DNA from: an uncultured Bacteroides sp.
GTDB lineage: Bacteria; Bacteroidota; Bacteroidia; Bacteroidales; Bacteroidaceae
Direction: 5' to 3'
Assembly (NCBI GenBank): GCA_900766195.1
Contig: CAAFUN010000124.1
Coordinates: 1-7,608, forward strand
DNA: 7,608 nt
Shown piece after piece: positions 1-7,244 of this stretch; position 1 is the stretch's first letter; every line of letters starts with the position of its first letter. The position numbers and the translations under genes were made by a program. The notes under the pieces were generated by a model, which was not told the DNA's origin, ran no database searches, and saw only the letters and a program-made list of their open reading frames with translations.

Positions 1-20
1 ACACGACGCTCTTCCGATCT
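1..20 (+). other. Illumina TruSeq adapter remnant (not genomic)
   Basis: These 20 bases are identical to the 3' end of the Illumina TruSeq universal/read-1 adapter, the part that ends in CTTCCGATCT. Biological sequence begins at 21: from there the reading frame gives ..A-E-K-P-M-V-A-G-L-Y-Y-N-R-L, which reads as the interior of MltG. The adapter is joined directly to the middle of a gene, as expected of an untrimmed read at a contig end. This stretch should be masked. Confidence 0.97.
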
Positions 21-388
21 ATGCAGAAAAACCAATGGTTGCCGGACTCTATTATAATAGACTTCGTGGGGGGATGCCGTTGCAGGCTGATCCTACTATT
101 AAGTATGCTTTGCAGGATTTTGCACTTCGGCGTATATCTAATGAGAATTTACGAGTGAATTCACCATATAATACTTATCGTAATATTGGATTGCCTCCAG
201 GTCCTATACGTATCCCTTCTACAATTAGCATTGACGCTGTTTTGAATCTTGTAAAGCATGATTATATATACATGTGTGCCAAAGATGATTTTTCAGGGAC
301 CCATGCATTTGCAGCAAATTATGCAGATCATATGAAAAATGCAAAGAAATATTGGAAAGCACTAAATGAACGGAAGATTTTTAAATGA
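21..388 (+). CDS. mltG: Endolytic murein transglycosylase MltG, C-terminal fragment (5' truncated)
   Basis: This is the 3' part of an MltG (YceG-like) gene; the first complete codon starts at 23. MltG is an inner-membrane lytic transglycosylase that cuts nascent peptidoglycan glycan strands and is thought to act as a terminator of glycan synthesis. The visible 122 residues carry the family's conserved C-terminal blocks: EKPMVAGLYYNRL, then GMPLQADPTIKYAL, then NSPYNTYRNIGLPPGPI, and finally the CAKDDFSGTHAFA region. Full-length members are usually about 340 residues, so roughly two thirds is missing, including the membrane anchor, the LysM-like domain and the catalytic glutamate of the family's ASIVE(K/E)E motif, which lies just upstream of what is visible. 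The ATG at 35 is an internal methionine, not the start. The truncation is an assembly edge beside the adapter, not a biological break. A hairpin terminator follows 45 bases after the stop. Confidence 0.93.
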
Positions 389-432
389 TCGAATGAAAAA
401 GTAAAATCAAAAGATTATATTTGTCAGCGAAG

Positions 433-507
433 AACGCAGGCATGCAAAGTCGTGAAACTTAAAGCATTATTTCACCTTATTGCGTTCCTGCGTTTTTTGT
501 TTTTTTA
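433..507 (+). terminator. Rho-independent terminator after mltG
   Basis: A long hairpin is followed by a T-rich run. The outer stem is AACGCAGG (433-440) with CCTGCGTT (487-494). After one mismatch it continues as ATGCAA (442-447) with TTGCGT (480-485, one G-T pair). An inner helix GTGAAA (452-457) with TTTCAC (470-475) caps it. The tract 493-506 is T apart from one G. It probably ends mltG transcription. It also separates mltG from iorA, and argues that the TTG at 480, inside the stem, is not a gene start. Confidence 0.72.
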
Positions 508-525
508 TTGCTGTGATTATAATAA
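496..525 (+). promoter_or_regulatory. Weak candidate promoter for iorAB
   Basis: Because a terminator precedes iorA, a promoter is expected before 537. The only arrangement I see is TTTG (496-499), inside the terminator's T tract, 18 bases before TATAATAA (518-525). The first fits the Bacteroides -33 element. The second fits TAnnTTTG poorly but contains a TATAAT hexamer. Transcription would start only a few bases before the ATG. Read-through from mltG is an equally good explanation. Confidence 0.2.
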
Positions 526-536
526 ATGATATAGAT

Positions 537-2129
537 ATGAATAAGCAACTTTTGCTGGGAGATGAAGCGATTGCGCAAGCAGCTTTAGATGCAGGACTTT
601 CTGGTGTATACGCCTATCCGGGAACTCCTTCTACTGAAATAACAGAATATATCCAAGGAGCATCTGTCACAAAAGAGCTCAATATTCATAGTCGTTGGTG
701 TACTAATGAAAAAACGGCTATGGAGGCTGCGTTGGGTATGTCTTTTGTCGGAAAGCGGGCATTGGTCTGTATGAAGCATGTTGGCATGAATGTGGCGGCA
801 GATTGTTTTATTAACTCCGGAGTGACTGGAGTAAAGGGTGGATTAATAGTTTTAGCTGCTGATGATCCTGGAATGCATTCATCCCAAAACGAACAAGATA
901 GCCGTTTTTATGGAGATTTTGCTTTGATACCAATGTATGAGCCAAGTAATCAGCAAGAAGCTTATGATATGATGTATGCTGGATTCGATTTTTCGGAACA
1001 GATTGGCGAACCTATATTGCTGCGTATAGTGACACGTCTTGCACATTCTCGTTCGGGTGTGGGACGTAAAAATCCGAAGTTGCAGAATGAGCTTTCCTGC
1101 AGTGATGATCCATATCAATTTATTCTATTGCCGGGTATTGCTCGTAAGCGTTATAAAATATTGCTGGAAAAGCAGGATTCTTTTGTTGAGGCATCAGAAA
1201 ACTCTCCTTACAATAAATATTTTGAGGGAGTAAATAAGAAAAAGGGTATTGTAGCTTGTGGAATTGCTTATAATTATCTAATGGAGAATTATCCAGAGGG
1301 TTGTGAGTATCCCGTTTTAAAAATAGGACAGTATCCGTTGCCCAAAAAACAACTTTTAAAGTTGGTAGATGAATGTGATGAAATATTGGTTCTTGAAGAT
1401 GGGCAGCCTTTCGTGGAGAGGTTGATCAAGGGTTATCTTGGTCTTGGAATTAAAGTGTGCGGGCGTCTTGACGGCACACTTTCTCAGGATGGAGAATTGA
1501 ATCCGGACAACGTTGCTTTAGCTGTAGGAAAGAATGTTAATTCTACTTTCAGTGTGCCTTCTTTGGTGACTATGCGACCGCCTGCATTATGCGAAGGCTG
1601 TGGTCATCGGGATATGTATACGACGTTGACAGAGGTTTTACGCGAATTTTATCCCGGATACAAAGTCTTTAGTGATATAGGCTGTTATACATTGGGTGCC
1701 GGGGCTCCGTTCAATGCTATTGATTCTTGCGTAGATATGGGTGCTTCTATAACTATGGCCAAGGGAGCCGCCGATGGAGGACTTTATCCGGCAATAGCTG
1801 TAATAGGTGATTCTACTTTTACTCATTCAGGAATGACTGGATTATTAGATTGTGTAAATGAAAATGCCAATGTTACTATTATTATATCAGATAATGAAAC
1901 CACAGCAATGACAGGAGGGCAGGAATCGGCTGGTACAGGTCGTATAGAATCTATCTGTCTTGGGCTAGGAGCATTGCCCGAACATGTTCGTGTGGTAGTT
2001 CCTCTAAAAAAGAATTATGAAGAAATGAAACGGATCATTTGGGAGGAAATTAATTACAAAGGGTTATCTGTTATCATTCCTCGTCGTGAGTGTATTCAGA
2101 CTTTATCTCGGAAAAAACGAAAAAAATAA
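537..2129 (+). CDS. iorA: Indolepyruvate:ferredoxin oxidoreductase, alpha subunit (no C-terminal ferredoxin domain)
   Basis: A 530-residue thiamine-diphosphate enzyme subunit. With IorB it should convert indolepyruvate and related aryl-pyruvates plus CoA into aryl-acetyl-CoA and CO2, reducing ferredoxin, in cytoplasmic fermentation of aromatic amino acids. The domain order fits the family: an N-terminal pyrimidine-binding domain (about 1-190; YPGTPSTE 27-34, and NEKTAMEAALG 57-67 with Glu58 as the likely cofactor-activating acid), a middle domain (about 235-325), and a pyrophosphate-binding domain (about 350-515) with CEGCGH at 352-357, GDSTF at 424-428 and DNETTAMTGGQ at 452-462. It then ends in a lysine/arginine-rich tail (RKKRKK). 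The two [4Fe-4S] clusters of the roughly 640-residue archaeal IorA are absent; the last 60 residues hold only Cys474 and Cys519. I chose the ATG at 537 because MNKQLLLGDEA is the usual start and the upstream TTG lies in the terminator stem. No Shine-Dalgarno site is visible. iorB follows 7 bases later. Confidence 0.95.
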   Translation: MNKQLLLGDEAIAQAALDAGLSGVYAYPGTPSTEITEYIQGASVTKELNIHSRWCTNEKTAMEAALGMSFVGKRALVCMKHVGMNVAADCFINSGVTGVKGGLIVLAADDPGMHSSQNEQDSRFYGDFALIPMYEPSNQQEAYDMMYAGFDFSEQIGEPILLRIVTRLAHSRSGVGRKNPKLQNELSCSDDPYQFILLPGIARKRYKILLEKQDSFVEASENSPYNKYFEGVNKKKGIVACGIAYNYLMENYPEGCEYPVLKIGQYPLPKKQLLKLVDECDEILVLEDGQPFVERLIKGYLGLGIKVCGRLDGTLSQDGELNPDNVALAVGKNVNSTFSVPSLVTMRPPALCEGCGHRDMYTTLTEVLREFYPGYKVFSDIGCYTLGAGAPFNAIDSCVDMGASITMAKGAADGGLYPAIAVIGDSTFTHSGMTGLLDCVNENANVTIIISDNETTAMTGGQESAGTGRIESICLGLGALPEHVRVVVPLKKNYEEMKRIIWEEINYKGLSVIIPRRECIQTLSRKKRKK

Positions 2130-2136
2130 TGCAATT

Positions 2137-2721
2137 ATGAAAAAAGACATTATTCTTGCCGGTGTTGGTGGACAGGGTATTCTTTCTATTGCAACGGTTA
2201 TTGGTAAAGCTGCTTTGAAAGACGGACTTTACATGAAACAAGCTGAAGTTCATGGAATGAGCCAAAGAGGAGGAGATGTACAATCCAATCTTCGTATCAG
2301 TAATTGTCCTATTGCATCCGACTTAATTCCTTTGGGGAAGTGTGATTTGATCATATCTCTTGAACCTATGGAAGGTTTGCGTTATTTGCCTTATCTTAGT
2401 GCCGATGGCTGGTTGGTGACTAATGATACTCCATTTGTTAATATCTCCAATTATCCCGATGAGGCAGATATCAAAGCTGAAATTGATAAACTACCACATA
2501 AGGTTGTTTTAAACGTAGATAAAATAGCAAAAGAAATAGGTTCTCTGCGCGTAGGCAATATTGTATTGTTGGGAGCTACCATTCCTTTTCTTGAATTGAG
2601 TTACGATAAGATGCAAACCGGTATTCGTGAAATATTTGCCAATAAGGGAGAGGCGATCGTAGAAATGAATTTAAAAGCTCTTGCTGCTGGGAAAATGATA
2701 GCGGAAAAATTGATAAGTTAG
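2137..2721 (+). CDS. iorB: Indolepyruvate:ferredoxin oxidoreductase, beta subunit
   Basis: A 194-residue partner of IorA, belonging to the gamma domain of pyruvate-ferredoxin oxidoreductase-type enzymes. It starts with the glycine-rich GVGGQG at residues 9-14 and has the conserved AEVHGMSQRGGDVQSNLR block at 36-53, both typical of the family. It should form the heteromeric enzyme with IorA and probably contributes to the CoA/ketoacid site. No cysteine cluster is present, so it does not supply the iron-sulphur centre missing from IorA. The ATG at 2137 lies 7 bases after the iorA stop, so the two are almost certainly co-transcribed and translationally coupled. An in-frame ATG at 2086 lies inside iorA and would add 17 residues not seen in the family. 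In many Bacteroides genomes, as I recall, a phenylacetate-CoA ligase gene follows this pair; it does not here. Confidence 0.95.
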   Translation: MKKDIILAGVGGQGILSIATVIGKAALKDGLYMKQAEVHGMSQRGGDVQSNLRISNCPIASDLIPLGKCDLIISLEPMEGLRYLPYLSADGWLVTNDTPFVNISNYPDEADIKAEIDKLPHKVVLNVDKIAKEIGSLRVGNIVLLGATIPFLELSYDKMQTGIREIFANKGEAIVEMNLKALAAGKMIAEKLIS

Positions 2722-3167
2722 TTAGCATATTAGGCAAGCTATTGTGCACAATATTGTGAGCAAGATACAGAGATGATGGCCGTGAAAACTTTACATACTT
2801 CAGTTAGGCAAGTTATAAGAAACGGTATGGATTACATTGTAATCTTTGTATTGCAGAAAAATTTTTGTGCAGTGCGGAATTTCAGCTAATAGTTTTCGAC
2901 TTTGGGAAATAATTATTTCATAACTCTTAGCATAAGAGATAATCAAGGTGAAATGATGATGAAAGTAGTACTAAATAATTTTTGTGCTGAAAACTATATT
3001 ATATTGAAATGTACGCAAGGGGATAAGTCATCTATAAAAACTGATATACTGGTAACTTATAAAATAAAAAAGTAAGAAAAGAGATATCACTGCAAGGTGA
3101 GAGAAAGGCTATTCACGAAAGATCAGAGAGCTAATCAAATTGATAGAATTATGTTTTTAGTATTGAG
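2722..3167. other. Intergenic stretch without a convincing gene
   Basis: About 446 bases between iorB and the tRNA. I see no intrinsic terminator with a T tract for iorAB. It holds a 14-bp palindrome (2740-2753), an imperfect 13-base repeat TTAGGCAAG(C/T)TAT at 2730-2742 and 2804-2816, and an 11-base repeat AATTTTTGTGC at 2860-2870 and 2977-2987. Two tiny open frames start at runs of ATG codons. One is 2773-2889, 38 residues. The other is 2953-3075, 40 residues, with an AAGGTGA sequence at 2945-2951 just upstream, suitably spaced only for the third ATG (2959). Neither resembles a family I know and either may be chance. The region could also be the decayed remains of a gene. Confidence 0.5.
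2740..2753. repeat. 14-bp perfect palindrome, possible operator
   Basis: TATTGTGCACAATA reads the same on both strands. Its half site TATTGTG recurs immediately at 2752-2758, followed by AGCAA, giving two overlapping TTGTGNNCAA-like sites (2742-2751 and 2754-2763). It lies 18 bases after the iorB stop with no T tract, so it is a poor terminator. It could be a binding site for a dimeric regulator, but no regulator gene is nearby. Confidence 0.3.
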
Positions 3168-3240
<73 letters not shown>

Positions 3241-3268
3241 GGTCTTTTTCCCTTTTGTTTTCGGGTTG

Positions 3269-3299
3269 CAAAGTTATACAAATCTTTCTAACGAAGAAA
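3269..3299 (-). promoter_or_regulatory. Bacteroides-type promoter of tRNA-Thr
   Basis: On the minus strand, TAACTTTG (3276 down to 3269) matches the Bacteroides -7 consensus TAnnTTTG exactly and is followed by C. TTTC (3299 down to 3296) lies 19 bases upstream and is a three-of-four match to the -33 TTTG. Transcription would begin about 20 bases before the tRNA 5' end at 3240, a sensible leader length. Confidence 0.65.
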
Positions 3300-3389
3300 T
3301 TCTAAAGGTTTTTTTGTTACTTTACTATTTAATTTTTTTTGTTGCGTAACTTCTCTAAAAAAACAGAAGAATGAAATAAAATAAAATGT

Positions 3390-3397
3390 TACCTTTG
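3390..3397 (+). promoter_or_regulatory. Bacteroides-type -7 element of the export operon
   Basis: TACCTTTG matches TAnnTTTG exactly, is followed by C, and lies 50 bases before the ATG at 3448. That gives an AT-rich leader of about 40 bases without a Shine-Dalgarno site, normal for Bacteroides. No TTTG sits at the -33 spacing (about 3366-3371 is GAAGAA), so the promoter may be weak or need an activator. It faces away from the tRNA promoter 113 bases to the left. Confidence 0.6.
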
Positions 3398-3447
3398 CGA
3401 ACGACAATTATTCATAACATATTTAAAGATAAATACAGATAGTTTTT

Positions 3448-5970
3448 ATGAGTAGAATTATTGTGCTATTCTTATTTGCATTGGCTTTCTCAAATGTTGT
3501 TTTTTCGCAACAAATGTCAGATGATCAGGTTGTTAGGTATGTGAAGAGTGCTCAACAAATGGGGAAATCTCAAAAGGATATTACATCCGAATTGATGAGA
3601 AGAGGTGTAACGAAGGAGCAAGTAGAGAGAATACAGAAAAAATATGATGATTCTCAGTTAGATAATCAAAAGAATACTAATTTTGATACAAGTAGGTCCC
3701 GTCAGAGAGGAAATAACTCTTCTTTAGATAGTGATAGAAAACAGCCTCAAACTCAGGAACGGGATGGGCAAAAAGGATTAAGAGGCTCTAATCGAACAAC
3801 TTATCGATTACAAAATGCCAACGGTAAATTAAATACGGATGATGAGGAATTGGAACGTAGTTTATCAGAAGATAAAGGTTCTAGAGATAAGAAAGATCCG
3901 ACAGAACAAATTTTTGGTCATAATATATTCACAAATGAAAATTTAACCTTTGAACCCAATGTTAATGTTGCCACTCCTGTAAACTATCGTTTAGGACCGG
4001 GCGATGAAGTTATTATTGATGTTTGGGGAGCTTCAGAGACTACTATACGACAGACTATATCTCCAGAAGGAAGTATTCTTGTTAATAATCTAGGACCGGT
4101 ATATCTTAATGGCAAGACAGTAAAGGAGGCTAATAGCTATTTGAAGCAGGAGTTTGCAAAGATATATTCTGGCGTGTCAGGTAATACACCATCTTCTCAG
4201 ATTAAATTAACTTTAGGTGAGATACGCTCTATACAAGTAAATGTGATGGGTGAAGTTGTTGTGCCTGGTACTTATACACTTTCTTCTTTCTCTTCTGTTT
4301 TTCATGCTTTATACCGTGCTGGTGGAGTTAACAAGATAGGTAGTTTACGTAGTATAAAAGTTGTTCGTGGCGGTCATGTAATTGCAGATCTGGATGTTTA
4401 CAATTTTATAATGAAAGGAAAGATGAAAGATGATATTCGTCTGCAAGATGGTGATGTCATTATTGTCAATCCATACGAATCTCTGGTACGGATACTTGGT
4501 AAGGTAAAACGGCCTATGTTTTATGAAATGAAGTCAGTTGAGACAGTGGGCACTTTGTTGAAATATGCTGGAGACTTTACAGGAGATGCTTATAAGAAAG
4601 CCGTGCGTATCGTTCGTAAAAATGGTGGAGAACATCAAATATATAATGTTGATGAAATAGACTATTCTGTTTTTCGTGTGATGGATGGTGACGTTGTAAC
4701 TGTGGATTCTGTACTGCAGCGTTTTGAAAATAGGGTTGAGATTCGTGGCGCTGTATACCGTGAGGGATTGTACCAGCTGAATGGTACGATTAATACAGTA
4801 AAACAGCTTATAAAGAAAGCTGAAGGCGTACGTGGAGACGCATTCTTAAATCGTGCTATTATTGATCGTGAGAATGAAAATCTTACTCATGAGATGATTC
4901 AAATTGACTTAAGGGGGCTGTTAAACGGAACTGTTGCGGATATACCTCTTTTAAGGAATGATATTTTGTATATACCAAGTATACATGATTTAAAGGAAGA
5001 AGAAACACTTACTATACATGGTGAAGTGGCGAATCCGGGAACTTATCTCTATTCAAATAATATGACTATAGAAGATTTAGTTCTTCAGTCTGGGGGACTT
5101 TTAGAGGGGGCTGCTACTGTAAAAATTGAAGTTGCTAGGCGTATAAAAAATCCTGGAAGCTCTAAGTTTTCTACTACGATTGGACAAACATTTTCCTTTA
5201 ATTTGAAAAATGGGCTGTTAATAGGTGATAGTAGTGATAATTTCTATTTGCAACCGTTTGATGAAATTTATATACGTAAAAGTCCTGCATATCATGAGCA
5301 GCAGAATGTTATTGTAAATGGAGAGGTTCTTTTTAGCGGAAGCTATGCTTTGACCAAAAAAAATGCACGTTTAACTGATTTAATTGAAAAAGCTGGAGGA
5401 ATTACCCCTGATGCTTATGTCAAAGGCTCACGTTTAATTCGTAAAATGAATGTTGAGGAATTAAGAAGAAAAGAAGATGCTATACGGATGGCGAATATGG
5501 GAGGAAAAGACTCTATTTCTCTAAAGAAGATGGACTTGTCCGATACTTATTCTGTGGGAATTAGTCTAGATAAGGCATTGGCTAATCCAGGTTCGGATTT
5601 TGATATGGTATTGCGTGAAGGGGATATGCTTATTGTGCCTGAGTATGTAAGTACTGTTAAAATTAATGGTGCTGTGATGTATCCTAATACAGTGCTTTTC
5701 CGCAAAGGTGAGGATACGAGATATTACATAAATCAGGCAGGGGGCTATTCGAGTGATGCGAAAAAAAGTAAAGCTTATGTTGTATATATGAATGGTACTG
5801 TGTCTCGTTTAAAAAAGAGGGATAATAATGCTATTGAGCCTGGTTGTGAAATTATTGTGCCGAGTAAAGATCCTAAGAAAAAAATGAGTACTGGTGAAAT
5901 ACTTGGTCTAGGTACCACAACAGCTTCATTAGCTGCAATGATTGCAACTATGGTAAATCTATTTAAGTAA
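3448..5970 (+). CDS. SLBB-domain polysaccharide export protein (Wza-like, six SLBB repeats)
   Basis: An 840-residue protein that should form the outer-membrane/periplasmic channel for a capsule or exopolysaccharide. Residues 1-20 form a signal peptide with likely cleavage at VFS-QQ. There is no lipobox cysteine, unlike the lipoprotein Wza of E. coli. A small helical region (about 23-66; GKSQKDITSELMRRGVTKEQV) is followed by a polar low-complexity linker (about 67-155) and a polysaccharide-export domain (about 176-257; YRLGPGDEVIIDVWG 180-194). Six SLBB-type units then begin near 263, 347, 430, 521, 621 and 737, each opening with a V.(V/I).G.V...G-like strand. A hydrophobic C-terminal segment (about 815-838) may be the membrane helix that in Wza forms the outer-membrane pore. 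E. coli Wza has about 380 residues and fewer SLBB units, so this is the large Bacteroidetes form. The Wzz-type gene follows 7 bases later. The substrate cannot be told from the sequence. Confidence 0.9.
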   Translation: MSRIIVLFLFALAFSNVVFSQQMSDDQVVRYVKSAQQMGKSQKDITSELMRRGVTKEQVERIQKKYDDSQLDNQKNTNFDTSRSRQRGNNSSLDSDRKQPQTQERDGQKGLRGSNRTTYRLQNANGKLNTDDEELERSLSEDKGSRDKKDPTEQIFGHNIFTNENLTFEPNVNVATPVNYRLGPGDEVIIDVWGASETTIRQTISPEGSILVNNLGPVYLNGKTVKEANSYLKQEFAKIYSGVSGNTPSSQIKLTLGEIRSIQVNVMGEVVVPGTYTLSSFSSVFHALYRAGGVNKIGSLRSIKVVRGGHVIADLDVYNFIMKGKMKDDIRLQDGDVIIVNPYESLVRILGKVKRPMFYEMKSVETVGTLLKYAGDFTGDAYKKAVRIVRKNGGEHQIYNVDEIDYSVFRVMDGDVVTVDSVLQRFENRVEIRGAVYREGLYQLNGTINTVKQLIKKAEGVRGDAFLNRAIIDRENENLTHEMIQIDLRGLLNGTVADIPLLRNDILYIPSIHDLKEEETLTIHGEVANPGTYLYSNNMTIEDLVLQSGGLLEGAATVKIEVARRIKNPGSSKFSTTIGQTFSFNLKNGLLIGDSSDNFYLQPFDEIYIRKSPAYHEQQNVIVNGEVLFSGSYALTKKNARLTDLIEKAGGITPDAYVKGSRLIRKMNVEELRRKEDAIRMANMGGKDSISLKKMDLSDTYSVGISLDKALANPGSDFDMVLREGDMLIVPEYVSTVKINGAVMYPNTVLFRKGEDTRYYINQAGGYSSDAKKSKAYVVYMNGTVSRLKKRDNNAIEPGCEIIVPSKDPKKKMSTGEILGLGTTTASLAAMIATMVNLFK

Positions 5971-5977
5971 ATTGATC

Positions 5978-7102
5978 ATGAGTGAAGGACCAAAACAAGA
6001 TATCACTTCTTCTCAGTCTCCAATAGGAGAGCAAGAAATTGATTTAATAGAGCTTGCTCAAAAAGTATGGAAGAGTCGTAGATTGATTTTTAAATCATGT
6101 GGCTATGCATTTATTATTGGTTTGATTGTAGCTTTTAGTATTCCTAAAGAATATACCACGAGTGTAACGTTGGCTCCTGAAAGTAGTTCAAAGTCTGGTT
6201 CCGGGAATATGGGAGCTTTAGCTGCCATGGCAGGAATAAACTTAAGTAGTTCATCTGGTGAAGATGCTCTTTCTCCTGAATTATATCCAGATATTGTAAG
6301 TTCCACTCCTTTCTTGCTTGAGCTTTTTAATATTAAAGTCAAAGATCAGAAAGGTGACCTGAATACTACATTATATAATTATTTAGATAAACATCAGCGT
6401 GCTCCATGGTGGGGAGTTGTAATGTCGGCCCCCTTTAAAGCACTTGGATGGGCTGTGTCTTTGGTTAAAGACAAACCTGCAGAAAATGCAGCAGGAAAGC
6501 TAGACCCTTTTAAACTTACCCAAGATGAATCTATTATTGCAGATGGATTGAGTAAGAGAATCGCGGTTGCCATTGATAAAAAAACGGGTATAACAACTTT
6601 ATCAGTAACAATGCAAGACCCTCTAATTTCTGCTTCATTGACAGATACCGTTATGTTTAGACTGCAGAAGTATATAACTGACTATCGCACAAATAAAGCT
6701 CGTCATGATTTAGCGTTTGCTGAGAAATTATTTAGAGAAGCTAAGACCAATTATACTGAGGCGCAAAAGAAATATGCTACTTTTGTCGATGCAAATCAGA
6801 ATATTATCTTGTTTAGTTATCGTGCGGAGCAAGAGCGTTTACAGAATGAAATGAACTTGGCTTATAATGTTTATAATCAAGTTGCGCAACAGGTACAGAT
6901 GGCTAAAGCTAAGGTTCAGGAGATAACTCCTGTTTATACTGTAGTACAACCAGCAACAGTTCCTTTAAAACCTGTAAAGCCAAATAAAGTTATGATTTTA
7001 GTTGGTTTTATTTTTCTTGCTGTAGTAGGCAGTATAGGATGGATATTATTTGTAAAAGATCTATTTATAAATTGGAAAAAAGATTCAAATAAAAGCGTTT
7101 GA
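5978..7102 (+). CDS. Wzz-type polysaccharide chain-length/co-polymerase protein, no kinase domain
   Basis: A 374-residue inner-membrane protein of the polysaccharide co-polymerase family, expected to set chain length and couple synthesis to the SLBB channel. A short cytoplasmic N-terminus with IDLIELAQKVWKSRR (21-35) leads into a first membrane segment (about 38-55). A periplasmic domain rich in predicted helix follows (about 57-337), with a long coiled-coil-like stretch at 235-315. The proline-rich VQPATVPLKPVKPNK (323-337) is the usual block before the second membrane helix (about 338-359). After that helix come only about 15 residues, with no Walker motifs, so there is no fused tyrosine autokinase. 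Glycine/alanine/serine-rich residues 71-95 are a likely flexible loop. I chose the ATG at 5978; a TTG at 5972 would add two residues and cannot be excluded. It is 7 bases after the SLBB gene and surely in the same operon. Confidence 0.9.
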   Translation: MSEGPKQDITSSQSPIGEQEIDLIELAQKVWKSRRLIFKSCGYAFIIGLIVAFSIPKEYTTSVTLAPESSSKSGSGNMGALAAMAGINLSSSSGEDALSPELYPDIVSSTPFLLELFNIKVKDQKGDLNTTLYNYLDKHQRAPWWGVVMSAPFKALGWAVSLVKDKPAENAAGKLDPFKLTQDESIIADGLSKRIAVAIDKKTGITTLSVTMQDPLISASLTDTVMFRLQKYITDYRTNKARHDLAFAEKLFREAKTNYTEAQKKYATFVDANQNIILFSYRAEQERLQNEMNLAYNVYNQVAQQVQMAKAKVQEITPVYTVVQPATVPLKPVKPNKVMILVGFIFLAVVGSIGWILFVKDLFINWKKDSNKSV

Positions 7103-7117
7103 TAGTTATTGGATATA

Positions 7118-7141
7118 GCTAATTTTAAATAGCGTTTTTTT
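7118..7141 (+). terminator. Short hairpin with T tract after the Wzz-type gene
   Basis: GCTA (7118-7121) pairs with TAGC (7130-7133). Two further A-T pairs form inside after a mismatch, and a run of seven T follows at 7135-7141. The stem is weak, but it sits 15 bases after the stop codon, where a terminator is expected. It may act together with the stronger hairpin at 7245. Confidence 0.4.
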
Positions 7142-7244
7142 GAGTAATTTGATTAGAAAAAGATCATCAGAACGAACATGCTATTGACAAAAGAATTCTC
7201 TCGTAAAGAGTTATATTAGTAATAAATTTTAGTAGGCAGATTAG

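Noticed and set aside
480..536. TTG start extending IorA by 19 residues
   Set aside because: The TTG lies inside the right arm of the terminator hairpin, and the extra residues do not resemble the family. MNKQLLLGDEA at 537 fits better.
2086..2136. Upstream ATG for IorB overlapping iorA
   Set aside because: The added residues are simply iorA's end read in another frame; the GVGGQG domain normally starts a few residues after MKKD.
585..2283. Minus-strand and alternative-frame open frames across iorA and iorB (585-779, 879-1118, 1039-1233, 1638-1826, 2074-2283)
   Set aside because: All lie over well-supported genes, are short, and show no recognisable domain; they are shadows.
3241..3447. UpxY-type antiterminator leader or gene before the export operon
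   Set aside because: The gap is only about 200 bases and contains promoters but no NusG-like coding sequence.
6103..6342. Minus-strand open frame inside the Wzz-type gene
   Set aside because: It is antisense to conserved coding sequence and has no family features.
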